Positions 15,021-24,066 of a stretch of DNA of 64,000 nt are shown one piece after another. The stretch spans positions 100,393-164,392 of IMG/VR virus record IMGVR_UViG_3300042539_000280, one strand, 5' to 3'. The DNA is from a virus. The translations under genes were made by a program, and so were the position numbers. The first letter of the stretch is position 1, and each line of letters opens with the position of its first letter. The notes under the pieces were generated by a model, which was not told the DNA's origin, searched no databases, and saw nothing but the letters and a program-made list of their open reading frames with translations.

Positions 15021-15382
15021 AAAATTTCCATAGTGAACAATGCACGAGTATAAGTCTCTGGATCATAAGGAATCTTCTGTCTAGCAAAGACAACAAACCC
15101 CATGTCACCAGGCTTCATAACCTCACGCATAGACTTACCAGTTGTCCATACATCATCGACCACAAGACGAATTGGATTCTTTGGATTGCAATACTTTTGC
15201 AAAGCATTAGCTAGTTTGGTACCACCTCTTGGAATGCCATAGACGGAACCAAACTCCGTCTTTTCGCTAATCATCTTAGCAAGACAATCCCAATCTTCGT
15301 CAGTGAGTGCGTCACATTCAATCTTCCATTCTAGTTCATTACCAGCATGGGAGATAAAGTTACCGAGTTGAAATAGGTTCAT
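15017..15382 (-). CDS. Phosphoribosyltransferase-like protein
   Basis: 121 residues. VVDDVWTTGKS at 74-84 is the PRPP-binding loop of type I phosphoribosyltransferases, and VYGIPRGGTKLA at 48-59 is the strand-loop preceding the active site. Shorter than bacterial orotate PRTases (about 200), so a minimal version. It may salvage bases for phage nucleotide synthesis. Confidence 0.8.
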   Translation of the reverse strand: MNLFQLGNFISHAGNELEWKIECDALTDEDWDCLAKMISEKTEFGSVYGIPRGGTKLANALQKYCNPKNPIRLVVDDVWTTGKSMREVMKPGDMGFVVFARQKIPYDPETYTRALFTMEIL

Positions 15383-15600
15383 TGTGCTTCTTCCAGTTTC
15401 TTCTTCGCATCAAGAAATTCAATGACATTCTCATACTTGAGTTTTTCAGCATCCTCTTTAGGAAGAAGATCATATATGGGTGATTCCACAATCTGCTTTA
15501 CAAGTTCTTCTCTTGACATATTGATAATGTCACCGAAGAAACGGTTAGCAACGTCTTTGCTAACATAGTTGAGGTCCATTCCTTTCCAAGTCTTTATCAT
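15379..15600 (-). CDS. Small hypothetical protein
   Basis: 73 residues (MSREELVKQIVESPIYDLLP in the middle), helical; not recognised. Overlaps both neighbours by ATGA. Confidence 0.55.
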   Translation of the reverse strand: MIKTWKGMDLNYVSKDVANRFFGDIINMSREELVKQIVESPIYDLLPKEDAEKLKYENVIEFLDAKKKLEEAQ

Positions 15601-15995
15601 GGTACAATCCTAATAGTTGTGTTGGGGTCATGCTTTACAATCTGGTATAGAGTCGCAGCATTAGCAGGATGCAACCGAACACAGCCGTGAGAGGCAGGCC
15701 GACCCAGGTTCCCAATATGTGGAGTAGCATGAATAGCATAACCACCGCTAAAGAAAATAGAATGAGGCATAGGGGCATTGTCGTATTTCTTTGAATAGTG
15801 CATTAGTTGAAGGGAATAAGGATGGAATGTACCAGTGGGAGTATAATATCCTTTACGGGCGGTTGAGACTCGCCACTGGTACGAGCCATAGTCACTATCA
15901 ACCTGCATCATCTGGTGCGACTTGCTAATAGTGATATTGGTTTCTGCGGCAGCGGGTGTAGCGAATAGCATTGCTGCAATAAGTAGTTTCTTCAT
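15597..15995 (-). CDS. Exported L,D-transpeptidase (YkuD domain)
   Basis: 132 residues from ATG 15995 (GGAG upstream). Residues 1-17 form a signal peptide ending AAAE. The YkuD catalytic motif is HAT...ASHGCVRL with His89 and Cys105. Such enzymes make 3-3 crosslinks or trim peptidoglycan in the periplasm. A phage copy might alter the infected cell wall, for example against lysis by competitors; this is inference. Confidence 0.88.
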   Translation of the reverse strand: MKKLLIAAMLFATPAAAETNITISKSHQMMQVDSDYGSYQWRVSTARKGYYTPTGTFHPYSLQLMHYSKKYDNAPMPHSIFFSGGYAIHATPHIGNLGRPASHGCVRLHPANAATLYQIVKHDPNTTIRIVP

Positions 15996-16471
15996 TTCAC
16001 TTTCTCCATATATGTAGCACATGACGCTGGTAGTTTATTATCATACTTACAATATGCGGCGATCCAATCTGTAGCGATTGCTTTCTGTGCTTCCTCTAAT
16101 GAGATTTTACCGTCACATACCATTCTATTCAGGTGATGTTCTAATCCGTCTTTGACTCTGGCATTCCATGTTTCAGTATAGAACGATTGAGGCCATAGAT
16201 TCCGCATAGAGTTTGATCCACCAAGTTCTAAACTGATTAGATGATCAACCTCATATTGTCCGGGAACTCTTGTTATACCATATAACTCATAGATATGATC
16301 CTTTTTTGATTGCGAAACATGCCTAACTGTCTTAGTATAACCTACTGTGCAAACTTTGTCAAGACCCACTGGTAAGGTATCACCAGGAGTCATAGCAGGA
16401 TTAGGAAGGATGGGATCTGCTCCCCATGCCAGTGAAGGCACGAGGAGCATTGCTAGGATTAGATTTCGCAT
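15992..16471 (-). CDS. Exported HNH nuclease-like protein
   Basis: 159 residues with a signal peptide (1-17, AWG/AD). The HNH core is YEVDHLISLELGGSNSMRNLWPQ (D76, H77, N91). The predicted export sets it apart from the usual phage HNH proteins and suggests action in the periplasm or outside, perhaps on incoming or released DNA. Overlaps the RNR gene by 13 bases. Confidence 0.75.
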   Translation of the reverse strand: MRNLILAMLLVPSLAWGADPILPNPAMTPGDTLPVGLDKVCTVGYTKTVRHVSQSKKDHIYELYGITRVPGQYEVDHLISLELGGSNSMRNLWPQSFYTETWNARVKDGLEHHLNRMVCDGKISLEEAQKAIATDWIAAYCKYDNKLPASCATYMEKVK

Positions 16472-18354
16472 CCGCCGGCCGTGCAGGCAAGAGTTTGGAC
16501 ACCTTCAACATTGTCATCCATTTCAACCAATGTATCCCAATCAAGTGATTTAGGAATTGAAGGTAGCATTGCTTCATACAAGTCTTGTGTGATTTCTTCA
16601 TAAGGTGCTTGACGATACGAACCACCGTCATGTGGAAGGAATGATACACCAGACATTTCATCAAAGTGATCATATACCCATGCACCAACTTTCATCCATT
16701 CATCTTCTTTGACGTTGATTGTAACGGATGGCTTATGCTCACACCATGCTTCCTGATAGATAGCCCATAGTTCAAGATGCTTGATTGCGTCGATATCGTC
16801 TCTTACAACTGCACCCTTTGGTGCTTTCATTGGGAAAGAGAACACCGTTGTGGAGTCAGGCTTCATAACGTCTGGCTCCCATGGCACACCCTTGTCCTTC
16901 ATGAATTGGGTGAGAGGATCTTTATTATCAGCACGGACACGGCGGATATAATAATTGGCATGGCGAGGATGAATGCCAGAAGCGGAGTCACAGAGTTGTG
17001 AGACTGTTCCTGATGGTTTGACACAGGTGATGGCTGCTGCTGGGTTGATGCCGAGTGTGTTGGCGAGGTTAGCATTGGTGTTGATCGCATGATCACGGAG
17101 TTCATTTAGTCTCTCCTTTATATTCTTATCATCTGGATTGTTGAATAGTTTGGAGTCATAGATGCCTGTGAGAGAAACACCAAGTAGTCTTTCTTCTTCG
17201 GCGTTCTTAACCCAAATCTTTCTTAGATACGGGAAATCAGTGAGAGTAGACTGGAAAGTACCGAGAATAGTAGCAACCTCAATCTTTTCCTTAATCTGTT
17301 CAATGGTGTCTGTGGCTCTGATAACCACTTCGGTAAGGTTACAAAATCCGTATGGTCTAAGGATAATTTCACTACACGGATTGGTGCCGAATAACTGATC
17401 AGCATTTCTTCTTCCGTTTCTTTTGGCGATTTTCTGACATGCTTCACGACTGAATAAACCTCTCTCTCCTGATTTCGACTCATATAGTGATACCCATTCG
17501 GACATGAATGAACCAATTTCTGGTTTCTCGTTATATACGGCCGAGTTGTTTGATAATGCTCTCTGAGGGTTGGCCTCCCACCATGCACCTGCCTTGGCGT
17601 GGCGCATACGGTCATCTGATAGATTAGATAGACTGATCATAGCAGAACGGCGAACACCACCGACCACCACAACCTCACCGATCTTACACATAATGTCATG
17701 ACATTCAAGTGAGGTAAGACGGCGACCATGTGCGTTACGAAACATCTTTACAACAAACTTAAACAGTTCCGAAAGTGGGCCTGGTCCAGATGAACGGCCA
17801 CCAAATGTCTTTAGAGGAGCACCTGCTGGTCGAACCTTGGTCAGGTCCCACTTTGGAACTTCGCCCGTATAGAGAAGTGCAATAAGCATACGGAGAGCCT
17901 TTGCCCATCCTTCCTTACTGTCTCTAACGACGATTACGGTTTCAGAGTCAAATAGTTTCTCTGGAATTTCTGGTAGTTGATTGATAAACTGGCGTTCAAC
18001 GGAGAATCCTACACCTGTGCCACATAAGAGGATAAACATGGCTTCATCAAAGGCCTTGGGATCATCAATAGGTAGAAACGAACAGTTATAACCACAAGTG
18101 TGGTCACGCATAAGTGCCTTGCCAGATGTCATCAGGGCTCGCATAGAAGGCATGACCTTCATGTCATGAATGTGATCGAATATGCGTTTACGAAGGTCTG
18201 GTGTTATATCGTAACTATGATTTGTATGTAAGTGCATATACATAAAGTCAAGGTAACGATTGATTGTTTCTTCCCAGTTCTCACGGCGATTTTGTTCTGG
18301 TAGATAGCGTGAGTATCTGCTCTTGTAAATAAACTCTTGATATAAACTGTCCAT
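16459..18354 (-). CDS. Class II (adenosylcobalamin) ribonucleotide reductase
   Basis: 631 residues, similar in length and layout to monomeric ribonucleoside-triphosphate reductase. Visible features: MPSMRALMTSG, DHTCGYNCSF (substrate-side cysteine), FGTNPCSEIILRPYGFCNLTE (active site), KPSGTVSQLCDSASGIHPR and the C-terminal redox pair CTAGGC (C624, C629). It makes deoxynucleotides without oxygen or iron radicals but needs cobalamin from the host. Confidence 0.92.
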   Translation of the reverse strand: MDSLYQEFIYKSRYSRYLPEQNRRENWEETINRYLDFMYMHLHTNHSYDITPDLRKRIFDHIHDMKVMPSMRALMTSGKALMRDHTCGYNCSFLPIDDPKAFDEAMFILLCGTGVGFSVERQFINQLPEIPEKLFDSETVIVVRDSKEGWAKALRMLIALLYTGEVPKWDLTKVRPAGAPLKTFGGRSSGPGPLSELFKFVVKMFRNAHGRRLTSLECHDIMCKIGEVVVVGGVRRSAMISLSNLSDDRMRHAKAGAWWEANPQRALSNNSAVYNEKPEIGSFMSEWVSLYESKSGERGLFSREACQKIAKRNGRRNADQLFGTNPCSEIILRPYGFCNLTEVVIRATDTIEQIKEKIEVATILGTFQSTLTDFPYLRKIWVKNAEEERLLGVSLTGIYDSKLFNNPDDKNIKERLNELRDHAINTNANLANTLGINPAAAITCVKPSGTVSQLCDSASGIHPRHANYYIRRVRADNKDPLTQFMKDKGVPWEPDVMKPDSTTVFSFPMKAPKGAVVRDDIDAIKHLELWAIYQEAWCEHKPSVTINVKEDEWMKVGAWVYDHFDEMSGVSFLPHDGGSYRQAPYEEITQDLYEAMLPSIPKSLDWDTLVEMDDNVEGVQTLACTAGGCEI

Positions 18355-18367
18355 TCTTACTTCCTCT

Positions 18368-18532
18368 TTAAAAATCTTCTATGATTTCAAACTCAACGTC
18401 TTTGTATTTGTTCTTAAAGTATTCTGTATATCTAACGACGGCCACCCTTGATAGTTTGTTTCGTCTGATTTGTTTGTTTTCACCTTGTTCATCAACATAT
18501 TTGATAAGCATATGGTAGGTGTTTATTTTCAT
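18368..18532 (-). CDS. Small hypothetical protein
   Basis: 54 residues from ATG 18532, which overlaps the thyX stop (ATGA). Sequence MKINTYHMLIKYVDEQGENK, then a basic helix and an acidic end. Not recognised; it lies between two nucleotide-synthesis genes. Confidence 0.55.
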   Translation of the reverse strand: MKINTYHMLIKYVDEQGENKQIRRNKLSRVAVVRYTEYFKNKYKDVEFEIIEDF

Positions 18533-19287
18533 GACCAGAACTTCCAATGCCATGACTTATGAAAAGCCTTATCAATCGCTTCTTGAGCATCAAATTCAGG
18601 TTCTGGGAACCAATACTCACGCAATGACGGGAAGTGTTTTAGTATCTCTTCCTGTGCAGCAAGAGCAACCTGACGGTGTTCTTTCTGTGTGCCTTCTTCG
18701 GATCTAACGTCAATGTAATGAATCCAAGAACGAAGCGTCCCTGACATATATAGACGGGTTGTGGTTAGACCTTCTGGAAGAATTGCTCTGGCTTGTTCTT
18801 TGGCAATGCCCCATTTGATAGCATCCTCATAAAAGATTTTAGCAACCTTTGTAACACTATCTTGATTGTTTTTCCATCGCCATTCCAAATCTTCATCATC
18901 AGTCTCAATACTATTCTGACGGTTCTTAGCATCCTGTAGTCTTGCCTCTCTCGTTACAAACTGCATGTCCTTAGTTGGGTCAGCATAACGCTGGCTAAAC
19001 TCCTGAAAAGAGAATGAACGATGGCGAATGATCTGGTGAGAGATATCACGAGTTGTATTGATTTCCATTGTGATAGAAACCATCTCAAAAGGGCTCCAGT
19101 GGCGATGTTCAATCAGATACTTGAGGAGTTTAGGTGCGGTTAGATTGTTATTCTGATTGCCTGGATTCGATACTCTGGCGGTATATGCGATAAATTCTTC
19201 TGGAGTCTTATAGATAATGTTTTCTGCCATATCTATATGATCCATAATAAGCGGCTGTGTTACTGCAATAATCTTAGCATCGTTCAT
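18529..19287 (-). CDS. thyX: Flavin-dependent thymidylate synthase
   Basis: 252 residues with the ThyX motif RHRSFSFQEFSQRY at 88-101. It converts dUMP to dTMP using FAD, NADPH and methylene-tetrahydrofolate. Together with the class II RNR and the dCMP deaminase it supplies phage thymidylate. Confidence 0.95.
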   Translation of the reverse strand: MNDAKIIAVTQPLIMDHIDMAENIIYKTPEEFIAYTARVSNPGNQNNNLTAPKLLKYLIEHRHWSPFEMVSITMEINTTRDISHQIIRHRSFSFQEFSQRYADPTKDMQFVTREARLQDAKNRQNSIETDDEDLEWRWKNNQDSVTKVAKIFYEDAIKWGIAKEQARAILPEGLTTTRLYMSGTLRSWIHYIDVRSEEGTQKEHRQVALAAQEEILKHFPSLREYWFPEPEFDAQEAIDKAFHKSWHWKFWS

Positions 19288-19490
19288 TGTGCTTCCTCAA
19301 TCATTTTGATAACTTCTTTTACACTTTCTTCCACATGCCATGTATTACCTGCACCAAAAATTATTGTTCTTAGTGAACCACCATCCGTTGGTCTCTCATA
19401 AACAGAAACGATATGATCTCTATTGATATAAATTGGCATGTCTAAAGTTTCATGTGAGGATATATTAGTAAATCTCAACATCTTTGTCAT
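19284..19490 (-). CDS. FlbD-like small protein
   Basis: 68 residues (IYINRDHIVSVYERPTDGGS, then VEESVKEVIKMIEEA). The pattern of N-terminal strands and VxESxxEVxxxI recalls the small FlbD family. Function in the phage unknown; the family match is tentative. Confidence 0.45.
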   Translation of the reverse strand: MTKMLRFTNISSHETLDMPIYINRDHIVSVYERPTDGGSLRTIIFGAGNTWHVEESVKEVIKMIEEAQ

Positions 19491-20515
19491 AATTTACTCC
19501 ACTGGTTCATTCTCATAGTCGCTAATAATCCTTTGTATGTATTATTATCTATAATGTGTTGGATGGCAGCAGGTGAGGTACCCGCCAGGACCATTTCGTT
19601 GATATCTTTTTCTTTTATGGTATCAGGCCAAATGCAGACCTTGTATCCCATTTCGATTGTTTTCCGCATATTAGAAACAATCTGTTTGTTCCTAGGTTCA
19701 TTATCATATACAAAAACGTAGTTCTTGTCAAGACCTAAGATGCGAGGAGCACCGTATAATGCTGCATCCATAGTAGCCACGCAATTAGTAAGGAAAAGAG
19801 AATCGATGGGTCCCTCAACCACATACACAGTTTGCAATGCATCCAATCTATCCCAGCCAAAAATCTTAGGGTTAGTTTCATCGCCTTTGATTGTGATATA
19901 TTTGATCTTCGCATGTCTGTCAAGTGATCGCCCCTGGATGCCTAGAAGGTTACCGTCCTTGTCTTTGAACGGTATGATTATGCGTGGTTCCTTATATAGT
20001 GTTTTCTCATAGTGTGGGTAAAGGTTCTTGACAAACTCCGCAAAGTCTGCCGCAAACCACATATCTATAAGAGATACCTTACGATCCTCAAGATACTTTC
20101 TTGCATAGAACTCTGGTGGTAACGCCTTGATACGACCCGCACCAGCAGCAAACAAAGCATCAGAACTTGGTACATGAAATAAAGGTTTGAATACCGGTTT
20201 GGTTACAAAGTCCTGAACGTTTACACTATTTCTGGTATTGGATTGCACAAAGGCCTCCAATACATAGTCACGGTATAGCATTGGATCTTCATCTTTTAGG
20301 AACTTTTGGAACGTGGTAGACGAATGACAGTTGTGGCACATAAAGAAGAAGTTTTCTTTCTTCTTATAGATATAACCACGGGCCTTTGTCTTATCCTTGG
20401 AGGAATCTCCACAAACAGGACATCTAAAGTTCCATAAAAACTCTCCCCGCTGCTTGAACTGTTTTAGTCTAGGAGCGAGGAGAGAGATATACTTCTTATC
20501 GATATAAACGGACAT
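19487..20515 (-). CDS. DNA primase (T4 gp61-like)
   Basis: 342 residues. A zinc ribbon at the front (C32, C35, C60, C63) and a TOPRIM core (VYVVEGPIDSLFLTN, then VFVYDNEPRN) mark a bacterial/T4-type primase, which lays RNA primers and works with the gp41-like helicase coded at 51.4-52.8 kb. It is the first gene after promoter 20542-20570, which carries two copies of a 10-base repeat. Confidence 0.88.
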   Translation of the reverse strand: MSVYIDKKYISLLAPRLKQFKQRGEFLWNFRCPVCGDSSKDKTKARGYIYKKKENFFFMCHNCHSSTTFQKFLKDEDPMLYRDYVLEAFVQSNTRNSVNVQDFVTKPVFKPLFHVPSSDALFAAGAGRIKALPPEFYARKYLEDRKVSLIDMWFAADFAEFVKNLYPHYEKTLYKEPRIIIPFKDKDGNLLGIQGRSLDRHAKIKYITIKGDETNPKIFGWDRLDALQTVYVVEGPIDSLFLTNCVATMDAALYGAPRILGLDKNYVFVYDNEPRNKQIVSNMRKTIEMGYKVCIWPDTIKEKDINEMVLAGTSPAAIQHIIDNNTYKGLLATMRMNQWSKL

Positions 20516-20519
20516 ATTC

Positions 20520-20562
20520 CACCTGACACATAATAAACAACACTATATCATTCACCTGACAC
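20520..20562 (-). promoter_or_regulatory. Direct repeats flanking the primase -10
   Basis: On the minus strand GTGTCAGGTG occurs at 20562-20553 (between -35 and -10) and again at 20529-20520 (leader), 33 bases apart, about three helical turns. This arrangement is typical of a repressor or RNA operator controlling the primase gene. Confidence 0.55.
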
Positions 20563-20570
20563 TATGTCAA
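20542..20570 (-). promoter_or_regulatory. Sigma70-like promoter of primase operon
   Basis: Minus-strand TTGACA (20570-20565), 17-base spacer, TATAGT (20547-20542). The primase ATG follows 27 bases downstream. Confidence 0.82.
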
Positions 20571-20573
20571 GTG

Positions 20574-20909
20574 TTATTTGTTCTTGAGTAGTGGTTTCAT
20601 CTGTTGGATAACTTCCTTGAGACTGTCAATTTCTTTTCTTAGATCCTGACGGTCGGTATCAACCACAGGAATACGAGTCTCAAGTTTGTTCTTGATGGTA
20701 TCCATAGTTTCTTCTATATGGTCTACCTTCTGTTCAAGGTAAATGACCCTCTGCTGGATTTCCATATCCTTTACTTTGAACTCACCAATGGTCATGAAGT
20801 AAGCAGCCACCAGACCGCCTACCGCCAGAATAGCAGTAATGACAGGTGGTAGTCTCGTTACGGCTTCACCAACTCCATGTTCAAAGTCGTTGGTGTTATT
20901 ATCGGACAT
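20574..20909 (-). CDS. Single-pass membrane protein with coiled coil
   Basis: 111 residues. One transmembrane helix at about 25-42 (VITAILAVGGLVAAYFM), then a long coiled coil (MEIQQRVIYLEQKVDHIEETMDTIKNKLETRI). It lies next to the endolysin gene, so it may be a holin or pinholin-like lysis partner, but the topology alone does not prove this. Confidence 0.6.
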   Translation of the reverse strand: MSDNNTNDFEHGVGEAVTRLPPVITAILAVGGLVAAYFMTIGEFKVKDMEIQQRVIYLEQKVDHIEETMDTIKNKLETRIPVVDTDRQDLRKEIDSLKEVIQQMKPLLKNK

Positions 20910-20935
20910 TGATAGTTCCATTCCTTTCTACCCCT

Positions 20936-21535
20936 TTAAGCAAAGTCTTTGGGGATAAACTGTGGACCTACTTGATCGAGGTCTACAGAAGCAACGCTGA
21001 CCGCTTTGATTGCTCTCTTTGCGTTCTCCAGCATTGCTATTCTCGAATTGAGACCATTGTAACCACCATTGATACGCTTGGTGATACCCCTAATATTATC
21101 CTTGTCGGCAAGCGCATTTAGTCCATTGTCTGTCCAATATTGCACGGCAATCTTTACACCAACCTCTGGGGTCTCTGCCAGTTCTGGTTTCTTTACTAGA
21201 TCGATACCTAGTTTCTTGCCATACTTTTCATAGTTGTAACGGCCTGTAATCTGAATAGGACCACGGCCTCTAAATCTTTTACCATCACCTGCTTTTACAT
21301 TACCAAGGTCACGGCGTCCTTCATATGCTGCACCAGAAGCATATTCTCGCATTGTTCTGAAATGATCGCTTTCGTGTGCTAATTGTGCGAGAAAGTGAGC
21401 AATTCTTAGTTTCGTTGTAATACCTGCCTTTTCCATTTCTTTAGGCAAGAACTTTGCTAGGCCTTCTGTAACCTCTTTGTTGACTGGAGCACCAGCAACT
21501 TTTCTTAGCAATTCTGGTGTTATGATTATGCTCAT
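20936..21535 (-). CDS. GH19-type endolysin
   Basis: 199 residues of the chitinase-19 lysozyme fold: AHFLAQLAHESDHFRTMREY with catalytic E55 and E64, and GDGKRFRGRGPIQITGRYNY at 83-102. It cleaves peptidoglycan glycan strands. No signal peptide, so it needs a holin. Lysis partners (spanins, putative holin) are at 60.3-61.1 kb. Confidence 0.9.
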   Translation of the reverse strand: MSIIITPELLRKVAGAPVNKEVTEGLAKFLPKEMEKAGITTKLRIAHFLAQLAHESDHFRTMREYASGAAYEGRRDLGNVKAGDGKRFRGRGPIQITGRYNYEKYGKKLGIDLVKKPELAETPEVGVKIAVQYWTDNGLNALADKDNIRGITKRINGGYNGLNSRIAMLENAKRAIKAVSVASVDLDQVGPQFIPKDFA

Positions 21536-21537
21536 TA

Positions 21538-21945
21538 TTATCTCCTTTTGCCATATCTGGCATATGTCATTTCGCCTGTGTTCTTATTCTTTAGTATGAT
21601 TGGGCGACCTGGATTCTTGTTAGCATATTCTCTAATCTCTGCTAGACAATCATCCTCTTCCAGATACTTGCGCCATGTCTTGTGCTTACGCTTTTCCATC
21701 TTGGCAGTATGGAAAACAGATGGTGAAACCTCGAATACCATAGCACCAGCAAATGTATCTTCCGCTAGAACAGGTGCCTTACGACGGAAGTAACCCATAA
21801 TAACAGAGGTCGGTGGAGTTTTTTGTCTTTTCTGTATCTTTCTTTGGGTCTTTACAGATACACCAGACTCTCCATGACTGCCAACTCCAATGCCAGCAAT
21901 ACCACCTCCGCCTGCACTATTTGTCGGAGCATCTTCGTCAATCAT
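21538..21945 (-). CDS. Conserved T4-like phage hypothetical protein
   Basis: 135 residues, Gly-rich front (NSAGGGGIAGIGVGSHGESG) and basic C-terminal half ending TYARYGKRR. Seen in marine T4-like phages in my recollection; function unknown. May be virion-associated given the neighbourhood. Confidence 0.55.
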   Translation of the reverse strand: MIDEDAPTNSAGGGGIAGIGVGSHGESGVSVKTQRKIQKRQKTPPTSVIMGYFRRKAPVLAEDTFAGAMVFEVSPSVFHTAKMEKRKHKTWRKYLEEDDCLAEIREYANKNPGRPIILKNKNTGEMTYARYGKRR

Positions 21946-22334
21946 TGTAGGTTCCTTAGTCTATTGGCGATATCCAAATCAACCAGTATTTCTTCTTGTC
22001 TTATACTGTATTTATCAAACGAGACAGTCAATCTCTTAGGCATATAGTTCAAAAATATAAGAATTGTTTTGAGGAGGGGATAATCTTCTGGATCAACTTT
22101 GAAAAATAACATATTCACGGTTGCTTCTACACCAAAGACATTGGAGAGGATGATGACATGATTGAGCACCAACCTCTCCTTGAAGTCTCCAGTTTGTCTA
22201 TACTTACGCAATAACCTTTTCACATACTTTATACGCTTCAAGTCTTCCTCAAACTCTGACTGTATAATGTGCGGTTTGTCATAGGCCTTGGCGGCGTATA
22301 TCAAAAAGTTATCATCATTTAGATCACTAAACAT
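21942..22334 (-). CDS. Conserved T4-like phage hypothetical protein
   Basis: 130 residues (LKRIKYVKRLLRKYRQTGDF, then VLNHVIILSNVFGVEATVNM). A conserved small protein near structural genes in T4-like phages. No catalytic motif seen. Confidence 0.6.
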   Translation of the reverse strand: MFSDLNDDNFLIYAAKAYDKPHIIQSEFEEDLKRIKYVKRLLRKYRQTGDFKERLVLNHVIILSNVFGVEATVNMLFFKVDPEDYPLLKTILIFLNYMPKRLTVSFDKYSIRQEEILVDLDIANRLRNLQ

Positions 22335-22344
22335 CACACAAGTA

Positions 22345-24051
22345 TTAGACTTTCACATACTTTGAGGGATCAAACTTATCTTTGGAAATACGACGAACTT
22401 TACGTTCTGGATCGTTTTTACCTGTTACTTGAATGGTCTTAGAAGGACCTTCAACACCAAGACCGGCCTTCACCTGGGTAGAAACCTTACGTTTCATGAT
22501 ACGAAAAGCAGATGCCTTCTTGACAGAACCCATGGCTTCGTCCATTTGTTCTTTCTTCTTGGCCTTCCATGCGGTTGCAAAAGCAATAGACTTTTCCTTG
22601 GCGGTTAGACCGTCCTTGGAATAACCCTTCTTGATGTGTTTGACCATACGTTCAAACTTGGCACCTGGAGGTGCTTTTTCTTCTAGTCTATTCATAGCCA
22701 TTTGTATACCAGCGGCTCTTTTGTTAGCAGTCTTTCTTTCTTTTGGAGAAAGATCAGAAAGATATGGATCCTTTGCCTTACCAACTAATGTATCTAGTTG
22801 CTTACCAGCCTTCTTTTCATATCTTGCTACAGTTGATCGCTTTAGTTCATCAATCTGTTCATCTTCCATAAGACCCTTTGTATGAAAGTGTCTTTTCATA
22901 GCACGACGGATTTCACCTTTATGAACATCTCCACCCATATGCTTGGAGATAGCAGCGTCACGTTCACGAGTTGACTGACCGCCTACCTGTCCTGGCGCAG
23001 TCTTAAATGCTTTGATAATATCATCATAGCGTTTTTCTTTACTCTGCTTGATTTCATCAATCTGTTCTTTCTTTTCAAAAGATCCATGCTTTGAATACTC
23101 ATTGCTGTCCTTGCCATAACCATGACGACGAGCCATAGACTTTAGTTGTTCCTCTGATTTACCAGCGAACTTCTTAGCCTTTTCTTCTGGTGTCATGTTG
23201 GCAATACGCTGCTTATGCTTGATAACAGAAGCAGGCATACGACCTTCTTCAACAGTTTCTTCCATATAAGGATGCTTAGGAGCAGAGGCACCAACCTTTG
23301 CTTTACCTGTCATCTTCTTATGTGCTAGAGAGATACCCTTTTCACGGGTCTTTTCTCTACGGCCGGCGGCCTTGGCATCGTCAGAAGTGGCCGCAGGATA
23401 TTGACCTGGGTTCTTCTTGAAATGCTTGATATCACCTAGTTCCTGTTCAGCACCTTTACGATAACGAACAAGTTTACCTAATGATACCTCGTTTAGACCC
23501 TTTTCGGAATCCGCTACTGCTTCTTTGTTACCCTTCTTCTTTTCATCAGAGGTAACATCGTGCATTGGTTCCTTTTCAGCACTACGTTGGCTCATGGTTG
23601 CCTTGTCATCGGCACATTCTTTCATGGTGATTTCGGCCATGTCTAGCATCTTGTCTAGTTCGGCCTTATCAACAACCTTAGCCATGCATGAGAACATACC
23701 AAGCATACCTCTATAATCAAAGAATAGGTAATACTTTTCTGGTACTTCACGAATGAACTCACCGGAGTCATTCATGCCCATCTTCTCACCAAACTGTACC
23801 ATTTCATATACCTCAATACCCTTATGACCTTCAAGGAAGGTTTTCTTGGGTAGAATGATACTGAAATATGCCAACGCCTTTGACACCTTACGGAGAGTAA
23901 TGTAAGGGGTCACATGAGAGCGTGAACAAATGCCGGAGAGAATGGCATTGATCTGATCACGAACTGCCTCGTTACGAAGATCAAAATTGCCATCCTGAAC
24001 CATTGCGGTTGGAAGAACTTCCTCACTTATAAATTTTTGGAATGATTTCAT
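22345..24051 (-). CDS. Capsid-targeted, repeat-bearing virion protein (predicted)
   Basis: 568 residues. The start at 24051 (AGGAG eight bases upstream) gives MKSFQKFISEEV, close to the T4 capsid-targeting peptide MKTYQEFIAEA, including the (I/L)xE site cut by the prohead protease. After a folded part (1-150) the protein is Lys-rich and disordered with repeats EQIDEIKQSKEKRYDD, EQIDELKRSTVARYEK and EQMDEAMGSVKK, each carrying an I/L/M-D-E site. Likely a packaged head protein. The exact role is unknown. Confidence 0.65.
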   Translation of the reverse strand: MKSFQKFISEEVLPTAMVQDGNFDLRNEAVRDQINAILSGICSRSHVTPYITLRKVSKALAYFSIILPKKTFLEGHKGIEVYEMVQFGEKMGMNDSGEFIREVPEKYYLFFDYRGMLGMFSCMAKVVDKAELDKMLDMAEITMKECADDKATMSQRSAEKEPMHDVTSDEKKKGNKEAVADSEKGLNEVSLGKLVRYRKGAEQELGDIKHFKKNPGQYPAATSDDAKAAGRREKTREKGISLAHKKMTGKAKVGASAPKHPYMEETVEEGRMPASVIKHKQRIANMTPEEKAKKFAGKSEEQLKSMARRHGYGKDSNEYSKHGSFEKKEQIDEIKQSKEKRYDDIIKAFKTAPGQVGGQSTRERDAAISKHMGGDVHKGEIRRAMKRHFHTKGLMEDEQIDELKRSTVARYEKKAGKQLDTLVGKAKDPYLSDLSPKERKTANKRAAGIQMAMNRLEEKAPPGAKFERMVKHIKKGYSKDGLTAKEKSIAFATAWKAKKKEQMDEAMGSVKKASAFRIMKRKVSTQVKAGLGVEGPSKTIQVTGKNDPERKVRRISKDKFDPSKYVKV

Positions 24052-24066
24052 GTTCATCACTCCTTA

